Shown: positions 1 to 14,200 of the stretch, piece by piece
Position numbering within the stretch: position 1 is the first letter of the stretch
How the letters are laid out: each line of letters begins with the position of its first letter
From: Strigops habroptila
Taxonomy: Eukaryota; Chordata; Aves; Psittaciformes; Psittacidae
Assembly: GCF_004027225.2 (NCBI RefSeq)
Contig: NC_044290.2
Location: 10,246,906-10,310,905 of the forward strand
Length of the DNA stretch: 64,000 nucleotides
Direction of reading: 5' to 3'
Made by a program: the position numbers and the translations under genes
Notes under the pieces: model-generated
Told to the model about the DNA's origin: nothing
Seen by the model: the letters and a program-made list of their open reading frames with translations, nothing else
Databases searched by the model: none

Positions 1-3000
1 AGCATGCCGTGATCCTATGGCCTTCCACTCTGCCTTGATTTCAATTACAACCAGACCCATTCTCATCCCAACCCAGCTGGCCACTGGCATCAGCAGTTGC
101 TGGTGAGTGATGCAGTTCTAGAAATGCGCTCCTTTGTGATACCCATCCAGCTTGGTTGCATCCTGCAGGGCTGTTGGTTATGAAATGGCTGTTTTCACAG
201 TGATGTTTTTAAAGTTCAGCTCTTTTTAATATGGAATTGGTTTTTACTAGTAGGAGTTTTGCAGCATTGTGTTCTGTTTGAAATTACTGCTGCTCTAATG
301 TGCCAAAGATCACCATGTTTTGTTCTGTTTTCTTGTCTAAACCTGACCAGTCCCAGGAAATCAAAATCTAATCTGAAATACTCAGGTATCTCATCTTGTA
401 CCGCATACATGGGAAATGAATGCATTTAGACATGTTGCCAGGACTGTGAGAGAAGGTTATGCACTATGACAGAATGCTCAAGTCCAACATTGACTCCACC
501 AGTGGGTGGTTTGGGTCTTGGCCAAGGCAAGGTGGTTGGAAGGAAGCATGTGGCTTTGCTTGGGTGCTTTGTGGCTTGACCATCTGCAAGGAGAATGAAC
601 AGGCACCATCTCTCACATCCACCCCCTCCAGTTTAGTGCATGCCTGGAAAAAGGCAAAGATAGGTGCTGTCCGTGTAATAAATGGCATCTGAATGACAAA
701 TGGTGCATCTCTAGGGCTTTCCTTTGTGGACTTGGAAAGTTGTGGCTGGAGTGACCGGAGCAACAGAAGAGGTGACTGAGAGTTGGGTTCAGAGAGCTTA
801 GCTCGGCTGTCTATTCTGGGGATGAGTTAATCAGCTAAAATATGTGAGGTCTGCAAGGCATGGTGATGAGCGGGAGCATACGGAGTGGGAAGGCCATGTA
901 GTGACAAGAGCACTGGTGATAGCACGAAAGTCCTTCTGGCAATGTGATTTATTAGGCTATGAGGGTGTCTTTCACATTAAGTGGCAGATGCCTCATCATG
1001 CACCACATTTCACGCAGGATGAGAGCAATTTCGCTGTAGGAAACCATTCTGTGTCTGCAAGGAGGCACTGGACCAAGCCGGTGGCGCTGGTTTTGTGACT
1101 GGTGCCACTCGCAGTGAGAAAGGGCACTTTTAAAACCAGATTTCTATTAGGTGCCTAATTGAGTCATCATCCCTGCCCCCTCCTGCACAAACATTTGCTC
1201 TGCCCTGACATGTGAGCTAACCAAGGCTGGTGAGAAATGCTTTCTGGATATAGCTGGGGAGACATGGGATTGCGGAGCGAGGAGAAGGAGCGAATTTGGG
1301 CCATTTGGTAAAACACAAGATTGTAAAAGACTAAAAAAACCCCCATAGAAAAAATAACAACAAAGAAGTTGTGGTTTCTTAGGCCGGTTGGCATTCCTGG
1401 AAGTTGATGACGCCCTGGATTACTGCTGTTTTTTTAGACCTCTCTCCATGTTTTTAGGATAGTTTGTCTGCAGTGTGGGTATGTGTGGGTAGAGCTGGGG
1501 AATATGAAGAAGGGGGGAAAAAGAAGCTAAAAATGGGCAGGAACAAGCTGCCTGCATATGCTGGGGTTTTTTTCTTAAATTATAAAGAAAAAAGCTTGAA
1601 GTTGTTAAAGATTTGGGTACATGGAGCACAGGCATGGCAAAGGAAGTCGATCCTGAAGACCGCATCTAATACAGGATCTTTTGTGCTCCATTAAACATTG
1701 TGCTTCCTCAGCTATGGGAGAGCTGTGTCTCAGGTTGCAAAATAATCAGCCCAGGCTTCTGATTTATGTCACTTGGAAGCTGCCTTGCTGTGCAGAGAGG
1801 AGGAGGGATGCAGCCAAACCATCCCAGGCCAATGCGCCGGGAGCTTGATGGTATGGATGGTACAGTGGTCTTGCAGGTCTTGTATTGGTGCCACCAGGAA
1901 AGGGATTTGTTTTTGCTGTCCAGTTTTGGTGTCATATCTCATTTTGGCATTTTTTGCTTTGAAAACAATATCTTCTTTGTGAAGTATTTCTCTTTTCCCT
2001 GTGTTACTCATGCTGATGCAGAGCCTCACTGGTCTCCATGGGATGCTGCTGCTTTGTGGGAAGTCCGAAAACTGAAGAGTTAGCTCAGGTGGTCCCTGAG
2101 CAGGAAGGAGGGAAGGTGGGGAGTGAGAAAGCCAAGGTCTCCTCCTGTTTACGTGAGGGTGTAATAGTCAGAGCATGTTCTGGCTATTACAGAACAATGT
2201 TCTGGCTATTATAGGTTGTTCTGCTGATCTCCTGATGGCTGCTCTGGGTGTTTATTGCTCGCACTAAAAGAAAGGTCCAGTTTGTAGTTTGAACATTTAG
2301 AGGGAACTTGGAGGGCAAAACAGTTGTTGCATCAGTGTCTGAAGGAGAAATAACTATTCCCACTCTGCCAGGTTGTGCGATGGTTTCCTGGGGAGAGCAG
2401 CTCTGTGTTGGCTCTGGTACCTGGTGGCAGCTCTAAGAGGGGTGGATGCTGTTGCTGTCAGGAATAAAACACCCATTGCATTTTCACTACAAGCTCTTCT
2501 CTATCCTGAAGCTCTGCAGACATGCCAAGATCACAGAGTTTTTATTTGCCTGTTACCAAAGCAGAGTCTGATGTTCCCAGTCACTGTATCCAGCAGGTCT
2601 ATTCCCTGCCCATTGCTCCTTTCCAGTACAATGAGGTGCTATTTGAAAAGTTCACATTAGCTCTCTTCCTTTTTTCCCCTCAGCTGGAAGCTTCCTTTTA
2701 AAACATTAATATCCTTATTCTATTTTTTCCCCCCAGCAGGTTAATTAATACTTGATTCATCACCTTGAAAGCTAATGGATATTTATCCAGATCCTGAAGG
2801 AAATGAATGCCTTCTATAAATAACTGCAGAAACACTCGCTAGCGCTCACTGACAACCCATCTTTATTTATGCTCCTTCTTCTTCAGGAAACGATCCCTGC
2901 TCGGCTCCAGAGGAGCTAATCCGGACCTTTTCCCAGGGTTGGTTTTGCACTGGCCTGGGTTGATGTTTTCCTGCTTGAGCTTTACTTTGTAAACATGGTG

Positions 3001-6000
3001 CCTTTTTCCAAGGGAAAACGGCAGCTTTTGTGGAGAGAGACCCAGACAGCACAGCCTCATCATCCAGCCTGGGCCAGCAAAGCCTGTTTGGGTGTTTTCA
3101 CGGGCTGGGAGGGCTCTGGCACACTCTGAGAAGTTGTTTAGTTTTGTCTATTGAGAAAACATACTGGAGAGCCCTTTCTGAGTCCTCATCTGCTTCAAAT
3201 AGATGGTGTTTATTGGCTTTGTCTCCAGCTATTACCATTGGTGACCTTAATTAGGAGCATATTAAAAATCACACCTAGTTACACATACATATCCAGAATT
3301 AAGAAGTAATTATTGACTTTAACTATTAACTTGTGCGTTCCCCCTGGGTGCTGCTCTGCATCCATGAGAGCGTCTGTCTGCTCACTGGAGAGGTAAGTCC
3401 TCATTGTCCATGTAGACTTTAAAGGCAGAAATAACTGGATGGGTGTTGGGAAGCTGGACAAGGGGACTGACGGGCACAGAGATGGCACAAGCATTGGAGG
3501 GGATGCTGGAGGCCAACCAAAGCACGACCTGTTGTGATGTGTTGCCTTGGCTTTTCCCACAGCCCTGTCCATTGCTCTCTGCTGACCGTGGCTGTGTCTA
3601 CACCAGGTATTGTGTCTCTTTTATGGGTGTAATGCTGCTCTCACGGCTCCAGAGGGGCTGGGTGATGCTGAGAACACGTAGGGCTTATGCAGACCAAGGC
3701 TGGACAAGTATTACTGATGGCATTTCCACGCTCCTGACCTCAATGCAGTCCAGTGGACAGCTTGCCCTGTGGTCTGCAGGGTGGACTTCATGTCACTTCA
3801 GCAACAATACTTGTTTTGAGGCAGGATAAGGGGAACCAAATGAGCTCGTCCCTCCTGTGTTGCTAGGTCTTTGGTTTTCATATAAGTGGTGCAATTTGTG
3901 AGGATGCCTCCAGGAAGCACCAGCCTTTGGAGTCACACAATTGTGTAGAAATCTCAGCTTTTATTCATTTCCCTGTGCCTCATCAGGATGCAAGCTGAAA
4001 GCTTCAAGCACAAAGGAGCAGTGAGACGTTTTTATGGTTGTATTAAAAATCCATGCTGCTCGAGATGAACTTATGGGCTCTTTTTTTCTCAGGGACATGG
4101 ACTCATAAATGTTTAATTCTTGAGCTTGGCAGCACTGGCTGAATTAGAAACAGAACAACTGATTTTAATGAGTGTAAGATTAATGCAGATGAGCCTGGCT
4201 GAAACTGTGATCGAGCAGAGGGGAGAGGATTGTTTCACTTCACCTAAAGCTCCCTCCTCGGTGGGCTGTCATGTTGCAAAGCATTACGTATTCTCATCAC
4301 TGGACATTACCTGGGGCAGAGATGCTCATTAAACAGGTTCATAATGAATGTTTTGGACATTGTCTCTTGGCAGCTGCCCTGGATCCTCATCAGTCCTGCA
4401 AGGTGGACTTGGCTATTAAGTGTGTAAGTAGGGAAGAAGGATGATGTGGATGGATGTGAGAAACCTCCCTTGACGCTGGGCCAGCACCCACTGGATGGGA
4501 AGGAGAAGACTTTGTGCTGTTGCAGGGAGCCACCACAGCTCCAAGTAAGGTCATGGTGTACACCTGTGCCTATCCCTTGGTGGAGAGCTATTTGTTTGAT
4601 AAAGTGCTATATATATAGCAGTTACTAATGTGAGAGAGCTGGTGCCCCACAACACCCCTGCACTGGGCAGAGCTCGCTTACTACTATAAGCAACCTGTTA
4701 GTTAGCTCAATGACTTGCTTTGCTATACACCTGAAATGAGATATTTATATAGAGAGTGGTTTTATTGCTTAAGCAATAAGGAAAGATGGGGAAGGCTGAG
4801 TTGAACTGATTTCATTTGATTCCCTGGGCAACTAGCAGGTTTATATCTCTGTTTATATTTTATATGTTTGTATCAGGTCGTGCTTTCAGAGATCACATCT
4901 CTGCAGGTTCTGCCTGCTTGGGCTGTTGAGCAAATGCAGTAGGAGCATTCATGAGCAGCATGTGATGAACCATAAGCAATGAGGAGTCTCCCAAGGAAGA
5001 ACTGGGTGACCATGGAAGAGCAGGTTGATTGTCCAGCTTTACAGGGACCTCCTTCCTGACCACAGGTAAGCCACAACATCATGTTCTGCTTCAATGTCCT
5101 CCCCTCAGAAGGAAGAGCCATGCAAGATGTATTAGCAGTCCCCAGCCCAAGGGCTTCTTGGTGTCTGGGGACATCCCAGACATCCCCTATAGGGATTAAA
5201 AGATCAGACAGGCTGCTCAGCAGAATAGTGTGACCGCAGAGGCAATGGAGAGGACATTATTATGGGTCTGCTTTGCAGGTCTCAGGGGTCTAGTAATGAA
5301 ATTGGTGAGGGCAAAGGGGTCCCTGGGACGGAAGTGCTGCACCCCAAAATTAGAGGACCCTGAAAGGCAGCATCCTAAATCACAGCACATCCACTGTGCT
5401 CTTCCCAGGTGCTGGAGAGCCAAGGCTGTGCTTGGGAATGCACAGGAATACACACTCCTGCAGTGGGATTTGTTGTTCTGAGAGCTTATCCTGAACTTGT
5501 ACAGGATTTTTTCCACCTTCACACCCTGTATATTATAAAGCACAATTCCTCATGTTAGCATCGCCTTCAACCAGCAGCAGTCATTAGATTCTATGCCTGT
5601 TGCTTGCTGCAAGGCTGAACGCTGAGCCAGTTCCCCCTCTGCCACACTTCCCACGTTGTGTCTGTGATCATGAGGAAGTAAAATTCCCTACAAAATCAGG
5701 CTGCCACCACATCAGGAGGCTGCCAGCAACCGCCCCCAGGTGCGGCTGTCTTGGAATGCATTTCAATCCCACCCTGAACCCGTTTCTCCTCCTCTGCTTT
5801 TTCCCAATACATTTTCCACCTGCAGCCTGAGCGCCTAGTGCTGGTTTGGAGGGGTGGCCACCCTCTGCTACTGGCTGGGTGGCTGATGGTATCTCCCATG
5901 CCAGAGCAACCTGTCTTCATCCCATTGATGTGCTTTGTTTGCCGTGCTCGGTTTTGGTCCCCTGCTAACCCCATCTCACTGCTCCTATGTTTAATAGCAA

Positions 6001-8598
6001 GGGATAAACCCTCCTCTTTGCTGTATCTCACACATGTTGCAAGTGGCACAGGGTATTAAGTGGAGCATGTCTGTTTAGCACCTGCCAGCAGGGCCTTGGT
6101 GAGGAATGTATTGGTGAGGGATGTGTTGCCTGCCCTGAATTGCAGCGTTTCTTCTTCCTCTACAGGAGATGCCTTCCTCAGCTAACTGACAGCCCCTGGT
6201 GTTATGTTGGGGAAAGCTGCTGAGTACAAGGTCCAGGAGCTCCTGTTTCGGGGAGAAGAGGTTGCAAATGAGCCAGGAAAACTTGTACTCTAGGACTTTA
6301 TCTTCTTGGGATCCTGAAGTGGATGAGATGCTGGCCTGGGATGCGAGACTGGGTGAGTTTTGTGTCTTCACACTTCAGTGATGTTCTTCAAACACTTGAG
6401 ACAGGACCCTGGTCCCCACTGAAATCACTGTGGGTGTCCAGGTCAGGATGTTCATGGCATCTTCCTGATGGCAGGATCAGAGCAGCCTTAACAGCCTTTA
6501 TAGACTCATGGGGCTCCCCAGTGCTCACAGGGATTGCTCTGCCTTTTGAGGTGCTCCACCTGGAGCCGTGCTGGAGAAGAGCAATTTCTCCATGCTTTCT
6601 CCCAGGGTTCCTTAAATAACACACATGTGTTTTAGAACGGTTTTATTAGTCTCTTGGAGTTGATGATTTCTAGTGACCCAACCTCAGTATAAATCTGCGT
6701 ACTCTCAAAAGCCCCGTTAACATCTGCAGCATGGGGCAAAGGCTCAGTTTGTCCCCAAAGGGAAGAAACCAGCCCTGAGCAGAGTCCAGTGGTACCATCT
6801 GGGGCTACTGGAGACCTAATTCCTAAATACCAGCTTTGCTTTTGTGTCCACAGCCCCTGCCATGGAGCCAAGAACCCCAGAGATAACCAGTGCTATGGGG
6901 CAGCACTCACCTGGATACGATGCCTTGGGCTTCACCCACGTGTACCCCAAACCTGCTGGGACAGGGGAGCAGCAGCTCTTGACCAGGGAAGTGATTTTTG
7001 GGCTTTCTCACATTCTCAGCTTGTGACTCATCTTAGACGTAAGTTAGCCCGTGATGTGTGTTACCTTCACACCTCAGGCAGAGCAGGAGAGGACCATTGC
7101 ACTAGTTCTGTGTTGCCAAGGAGAGCTTAAATATTGTGATTAACAAATTGCAGTCTCACATGTACTCAGCCATGGAGGAAGAAACCTTTACAATTAGATT
7201 CCCTGTTCACCACCGGCAGAGCAGGAGTTCCTCCTGTTTTGTCTCTTCCATGACTATATTCTGCTGTGATTTTTAGAGCAGAAAGGGAAAAAAACACCCA
7301 AAAAAAGCATGTTTGATTCTGTTCATTATGCTCAGCCTGGGTTTACATTATGATTGCCAAAGCATGATAAATCAAACAGAAATTACCTAGAGATTTTCTT
7401 TTAAACTTTATTTTCCTGAGCCTCATTAGCTTGCTGGTTCCATCTGCTTTGTTCTTACAGCAAAAGAGCATTGCCATGTATTAATAGCTGTATTTTTTCA
7501 TTTGAAATCAAAACCAGATCGAGGCTTCTCATGCTTTGCTTTCAAATCCTATTTTAAAATATATTGATCATGTATGTGGTGATTTTCTTTCCCTCTGGCC
7601 CTGCTGGCTCTGTAAAGGACAGTCACTAATGGAATGCTTTCAGTCCTGAAGCTCCTTGCATTACGAGGTGCAGTTTTGTAGATTTAAGGACATATTTTAG
7701 AAGGTACAATGTATAGAGAGAAGAAAAATGTGGTTTCTAACAGAGAGACAGGCAAGAAAATATGATTATAAAGCAGGACCTCTACCATTAGGGCGTACAG
7801 AGCAGCTTAGACATGTTAGCCCGTGATGTGGGCATCTTTCAGGAGCTAAATGCTATTGAAAGATCTCATCTTGCATGACTTTAGGAGGAACGGCCGAAAG
7901 TCATCTCATGGCTGAGATGCTGCTCTCTAGGGCAGGTTTGGAGGAGGGTGGCAGCGATGAGACACAAGGCCAACATAGGACACACACAAAACATACCTGA
8001 TGGTGTTTCTTCTGCAGGAGCCAGGAGGCTAACCCACCTTCTGGGTTTTCCGCGTGTACATCTTCCTCTTTCTGTGCCCATCCATTGAGGTCTTGGGGCA
8101 GCTTGAAGATGGGACACAAAGGTCTCCTTTTGCTACCTACCTGCGTGGGAAATGGTTTCCTCATGTGCATCGGGATGGTATGACAGTGCAGGGCCTGGCT
8201 GTGTCCTCCAGATCCTGGGGAAGGTGCTGGGGATAAAAGACCCAAGGTAAGTTTCGCTGTTGATTCCTTGCCTTGTCATGGTAGGAACTGGAAACACTGG
8301 TGCACAGAGAGGGGTGAGGGCAGACCAAGACTGTCTCCAAGACTCAAGTTGCTCTTTGTGATGTTCTCCCCTAGACATGACCCCAGGAGCTTTGCTTGCA
8401 CTGGGAAGCAGCTTGTTTGGAAAGGTTTCCCGTAGCTCCTCCAGACCCACTCAACAAGCTCTAATAATAACTGACTGCTTTACTATTTATACATGAGCAC
8501 AGCAGTGAGGAACTCTGTTCATGCGGCTGAGGCCACCGCAGCCCCTGTGCTCCTACATCACACCACAGCTCTTACCCTCTGCCACCGAGGTGTTCATC
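1..8598. other. 3' flank, no gene recognised
   Basis: I found no run of linked exons, no recognisable protein family and no RNA gene on either strand. The open frames are short (at most 128 aa), low in recognisable motifs and overlap each other. A short imperfect direct repeat (atgttctggctatta, about 2176 and 2195) is present. This may be intergenic or the intron of a gene lying outside the window. In mammals FAM20A follows ABCA8 in this direction, but none of its exons was seen. Confidence 0.55.
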
Positions 8599-8712
8599 TC
8601 AGGCCCTTGAGCAACCTGGCGTATGGAAGGTGTCCCTGCCCGTGGCAGGGGGTTGGAACTGGATGAGCTTTAAGGTCCTTTCCAACTTAAACCAGTTTGG
8701 GATTCTATGATG
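8599..8712 (+). repeat. CR1 LINE 3' fragment
   Basis: It contains GAGCAACCTG, GGTGTCCCTGCCCGTGGCAG, GGTTGGAACTGGATGAGC and ends near GATTCTATGATG, in sense orientation on the plus strand. Truncated at its 5' end, as is usual for avian CR1. Confidence 0.85.
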
Positions 8713-10224
8713 TCCACTCTCCTGCCAGAGCCCCAGCAGCCCTGCCACTATGCATGGGAAAAGGCATTTCCCAGGGTTCTTTCCTTTGGATACACAGTGG
8801 GTTTTTTTGCTTGTTGACAAGGGAGTATTTCCTTTTTGGAAACAGGGATTGTTTTTGCAGCAGCTTTTACTGCAGTTTGTAAAACAAACATTTCCCAAGT
8901 GCTTCATGGTTCAGATGATGTTACTGTTATTGGAACATCAGTGTGAATGTCAGAAAATGTACTTCTTGATGGGTTTTGTGCTGCCCAGCTCCCAGATGTG
9001 ATGCTGAGGACTGCTGGATCCTTTTGGCTGAGCTGGCTGGGGGTTTCCTGCATTGGAAAAGCATTTAGGTTTAGATTAACATGCTGTAGCCCAAGACTAG
9101 TTCTCGCGCCGCTGCATGCAGAAGGGGCGCATCCCCTCTGCTTTGCTTGAGTCAGGCTGAAGCCACCTCTTGTCTCATGAGGGAAGGACATCTGCAGCCA
9201 GTTCTAGTTCTACCCACCTCATTCTCTCTGCTCCCCTTCCTGACAGGCCCCATACCTGCACTTCTGGGAGAAGCTGGAGAAAGTTTTCCCTCTAATACAT
9301 CCTCTCACTATCCCCGCTACATGCAGGATGCCAGATTTGATGCAGATGCTCTGATCTGTTCTGACAAATCCTCTGTTTCTAAGTAGATAATAACTAGAAA
9401 ATCTTCCTAAATAAATCCTGTTTTCAGAGCTGTGCACAGAGTTGCAATTCTTTTCATACTAATTAACTGCTGCTCCTTGCACTGAACTGGGTCCATCCTC
9501 AGCCCCTTGTAGGAGAAAGAGGGCACAGATTTACGGCTGCTGAAGTCAGTGTGGGACCAGAATGGAGTTTTATGACTGTAAAACATGAGTCTGATTTAGC
9601 AGCAGTAATGCCCAAGTGACCAAAACACTCCTTGGCTGAGCAAGTATTAGAGGTAGCAGATAGCTGTAATCCCAAATTGCAGTGGAAAGGACTGGGATAC
9701 CTTGTCATTATATCAGTAGTGGAGCGAAGCTGGCACATGGATCTGACCTGGAAAAGAGGAATATATTAGAATAATACCTGTTTATTTCCATGTCTTCCAT
9801 CAGATCAAGTTGATATATGGATACCGAGACATCCCCCTGGCAAAGGGCTTCCTGGATCTCCATCTATCGCAAGCTGGGACCACATATGGCCATGCTGGTG
9901 AGGTATGTGCGCGTATTGAACAAACACAACTTCTTTGGGGAGGTTCATCATGGGCACACTGAAGAAGTGAACATCCCTGGTGGTGGCGGCTGCTGCATTC
10001 CTGTGGTCACTGCATCTGTGGTCCAGCTTTTTGACCTTTTTCCATCTGCACATCCTCGGTCTGCAGCCAAAGCCATCGGACAGCAGAATAGAGCTGCAGT
10101 ACAAGGCTCTGGCTTGTACAAGAGGCAGCGGTGCCACCTTCAGCACAGAGCAGCAGAGCCTGTGGAGCTCGGGAACAGGAGCCTTTCCTTGGATGGATGC
10201 ATTTCACAGAAAACTGGAAATATC
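8713..10224. other. No gene recognised
   Basis: Sequence between two CR1 fragments. The longest frame (9817-10428 +, 203 aa) runs into the CR1 fragment at 10225-10310 and has no recognisable domain, so I do not call it a gene. Confidence 0.5.
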
Positions 10225-10310
10225 ATAGAATGGTTATGGTCCTTTCCAACGCAAAGATCATCCAGTTCCAGCTGCCTGCTATGGGCAGGGACAGCTCACA
10301 CTAGACCATG
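10225..10310 (-). repeat. CR1 LINE 3' fragment (short, degraded)
   Basis: ATCATAGAATGGTTATGGTC, CATCCAGTTCCAGCTGCC and GCTATGGGCAGGGACAG are CR1 3'-end phrases read in reverse orientation. Confidence 0.75.
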
Positions 10311-10769
10311 TGCTCGCCTCCCCTTGTGCAGCCGTGCACCGCTGCGGTGTCACCAGGAGGTGGCACAGCACGAATGGAGATGCTGCGGAGACAGCAGCCG
10401 CTCCGCACCCCGAAACGACCCGCAGTGATTCAGTAGCAGGACGGTTCCAGGAACGGGCAGGAAAGTCCCATCTTCTTTCTCGGAAACGCGTTGTGCAAAA
10501 CCCTTGTACATGGGAGGGAATAAAAACAAAGGCACAAAACCCACATTTATTTGGAGAGAAGGGAAAAAATGAGCACATTCCCCCGCTTTGAGAACATGCA
10601 GATGTCAGGACAGCCACTGTCTTGTGTCCCCATGGCCTTTCTGCATGAGCAGAGCCTCAGACTCCTGTTCCTCTGTCTGACGCCCTCTAATATCCCATCT
10701 ATCAGTACGTCCTTTAAGGAAACTTCATTTATAGCTTGTATGATATTAATGATGTAAGCTATGAATCAT

Positions 10770-11212
10770 TTATATGCTATAAGCTATAAATTAAGTTTAT
10801 TTAGAAATAAAATACATGCTTTATAAAAGTTATATATTTAAACAATATACAATAAAATATAAAACATAATTCTAATTATGATTATAATGACTTAATATTT
10901 ACATTTACAGTTTTATTTATAAATATATACTTATAAAATCTGTATATTTTATTATATTTATATAAAAATATGTTTATATACTTAATATATATTTATATGT
11001 AATTGTGTATATATATATTTAAAATATAAATATGTGTTTTTATTATATGATATATAATGATATATAAATATAATTATATGTATATATATTATTACATATT
11101 ATTTGTAATTTATATATAATTTTTATATTTATACATTTATATGAATATATTTATGATAAATATATAAATTTAAATATAAATAAATATATGAAAGTATTAA
11201 TAATACTTTCAT
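10770..11212. repeat. A/T-only low-complexity tract (~440 bp)
   Basis: Almost every base is A or T, built from degenerate TATA, AAATATA and TTTATA units with only scattered G and C. It has no coding capacity. It is far longer than any other AT run in the window. Confidence 0.9.
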
Positions 11213-11214
11213 CC

Positions 11215-14200
11215 CCAGATGGAATCAAATGCATGTTCCCCACAGGACATATTTAGCCCAAATTCCCTTGCAGGAGCTCTCTTTAAGCACCTGTGCAATT
11301 TCCAGCTGTATTTTTTGCTAAATATCAGCAATTTTCCCTTTCTAGCAGAGAACAGAGGCTGTACTGACCTCCAGCTCTTTGCATTTCAAGAACATCATTG
11401 TCTATATTTCACTTGTACAGATGATTTTGCAAGGCATTGCTAGGATTGTAAACCATACACCACACCACTTAGCCCATGCCCACTCTGTAACCCAAAAAAA
11501 GCTGATTTCTTCCCAGAAAAGACTTCCTCCTCTCCCAGTTTTCCCTTCTTGGGTTTACATGTCAAAAGTTAACAGAGAATTAATGGGGTCCTAAGAGAAC
11601 AAGGACCAAGCACCTCCTTCGGGTTCTTGGGGTCCTTTGGGTGCACAAGGACCAGCCAAGCGGCTGCTTCTCCCTCCCCAGCAGCTCCCCATGGGGGGGC
11701 TTTGTCTTGCCCAGATGCTTTTTCAAGTCAGTCCAGCTTTTAGCTTTCACAGCATCCTCATGGATGCAGCTTCATGCCATGCCCTCCGATCTGAGCCTGG
11801 AAGAGTTGTCCCTGTCACTACTACAGCCAACCTAGCAGGAAAAACCCCAGGACAGCACATAGGTGTTCTGCAAAAACAGGAAATCAGATGTAGAGGATAC
11901 TGTGCAATCATTTACTCACCGGAGCCCGTTTCTTGCTTTTCAGTCTCTTGTGAGAGGCAATCACAAATCCCCACGTGCAATGTGGTATAGCTCTGCGACA
12001 CGATATTGGCAGGAGCCTCCTGTCCTACCCTGAGAGGGGAAAAAACCATTGCAGTTTCAAGGCCAGTTATTTTTCAAATTAAAGGAAAAAAAAGAGAAAT
12101 AAATGTTATGCCTTTCTTTTGTTCTTTGTGCATTCCTGCTTTGCATCCTGAAACCCTTTAGAGAATTTGTGTTTGGAACATGAAATGGATTTCTCAACAT
12201 GAGGCCAAACAAAACCAAGTTCTGTGGGTGGAGGAAGCGGTGGCCTGTGCCAGCAGCCAGTGCCAGCAAGTAGATGTCCTCAGCTGCCTAAGGTAAGGTC
12301 GAGCAAATCATTCTTCAAATCCTTCTTGCATCCCACAGCACTTGCTTTAAAGTCATAATCATAAACTCATAGAATAATAGAATGGTTTGGGTTGGAAGAG
12401 ACCTTAAACCTCATCCAGTTCCAACCCCCTGCTATGGGCAGGGACACCTTCCACTAGAGCAGGTTGCTCCAAGCCTCATCCAACCTGTGTAAAAATAGCT
12501 CTATTCACATACCTGGATGAGGAGGACGACGTCTTAGATCATCTTGGTGTGTTTTGCAGTTGGAGGAGCTGATGGCTGGGCTGGCTCCTGGCTTTCATTT
12601 GGGACATGGAACAAGAAGACTGCTGCAAGGTAGGAAGCTGCTCAAAGTGAGGGTCAGGCTGGTACGGCCACCTGCAAGAGAAATGATTATTTACTTATAG
12701 GCATTATAGGTTCCTATAGCTGCATCCAGTTACCTGGGAGAGACAATAGTGATGGCAGTGACAGTTCTTCCCACAGACCCATGGTATTTTACCACCACAA
12801 TGACACAGAAAGACCTGTGCCAGCACAGCCCAAATCCATGGGGAGCATTTGTCTTTGGCATCTGGGCTCCCACTGACATCCACCACCCATATCTGACCCA
12901 ACCCAAGACCTCTCCAGGGGCATTAATTACTGGACTAGATGACTTCTGATATTGTCAAATGGCAAACATTCATTCTAAAAAGCCCCAGCAGGAGGGCTGC
13001 ATTCAGTCCTCATGCCAGTGACATCCACCGTGACCACAGACACCCAGAAGCGTTTCTACCTCCACTGCTGCACAGCCTATGTCCTTCTTTACCTGTCCAT
13101 AAAACACCATGTGATGTCTGTGCCGGGATGAGGATGCATAGGGACAAACCGGACACCTCCATTCTGCCCAGAACATAAGTTCATGAACTCCTGTTATCAT
13201 TCAGGCATGACCTAATTGAAACAGCAGGACTTACACAATCATCTCCTCTGTCCCCTTCTTCCACTTCTTTAAAAACACACTTCCTGCTCTTTCCAGCTGG
13301 ACAAGCTATCCTTGTGCCTGCTTTGAAGTAAATATGTTGTTGGGTTTGGCTGCTGTCACAGCCACACATGGTCTTCGGCCTGATATTTTGTCCATCTGCT
13401 GCTAAAGAGAATAGTTTAAAATCAAAAGGGGTTTGAGGTGCGGAGTAGAATTAGGGAGAACCAATGCAAGAGGAAATTCTCAGCTTTTCACATGAATAGT
13501 AATGCAAGCTGAAATGCCTTAAAAGTTAAATACTCTGAGAGATGCTTGTTACGACATCCTGGTACTCACGTGCTGCAAACAGGGGAGCATATGTTGGTTC
13601 GCATTAGCTGAGGGCCTGATCCATCCTGCTCACCCCTCTCCGCATGCAGATGTAATCCAACCCTGATTTCCTCTTTTGTCTCAAGTGAATGGAAAAAGGG
13701 AATTGGACTCCTCCGCCGCCGAGGTTGCCAACATCTGCCTTGCCTCATTTCTTCTGCTTGAAGAACATCTGGCTCTGCTCTGGGACAGCCATGTATGGCC
13801 AGTTGTGTTGCACAGGAACAAGCTGGGCTCGCTGTGATAAAGCTTCTCATCTGCCTGGCTGGAGATGCCCAGTGCCCTCATGGAATGGGAGACCGTGTGT
13901 TCATGGTGCCTTTCCTTCCAGAGCACACACAGATAGCTTTCTGTTTGATGCTGTCAACCTGTTTTCCTCTCCCTGCAGGTTGCTGTGAAAAAAGGATGGG
14001 TTTTGTTCAGTTGGACACAAGATGTGGAGGTGCCTGCCTAAGAAAAAACACATATAGCCATGGCACTGCTGCTGTGAAGGGGGGATACAGCTGTGAGGAG
14101 CTGCACAGGGCTGGGGTACATTGCCTTTACTCTGCCAGGTGTCTTCAGGCAGGACATCCCCTTTTAGGCCATCTGCTATGGGCTTCCTGCAGGACAACAG

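Noticed and set aside
6164-6352. Possible exon with a good acceptor (tcttcctctacag) and donor (gggtgagt)
   Set aside because: Stop codons interrupt it and no partner exon was found; a non-coding exon cannot be excluded but is not supported.
9817-10428. 203-aa open frame on the plus strand, the longest in the gene-free flank
   Set aside because: Its second half runs through a CR1 fragment and locally GC-rich sequence, it shows no recognisable domain, and other frames overlap it.
10770-11212. A/T tract as replication origin or centromeric satellite
   Set aside because: There is no regular unit and no other supporting signal; composition alone is not evidence.
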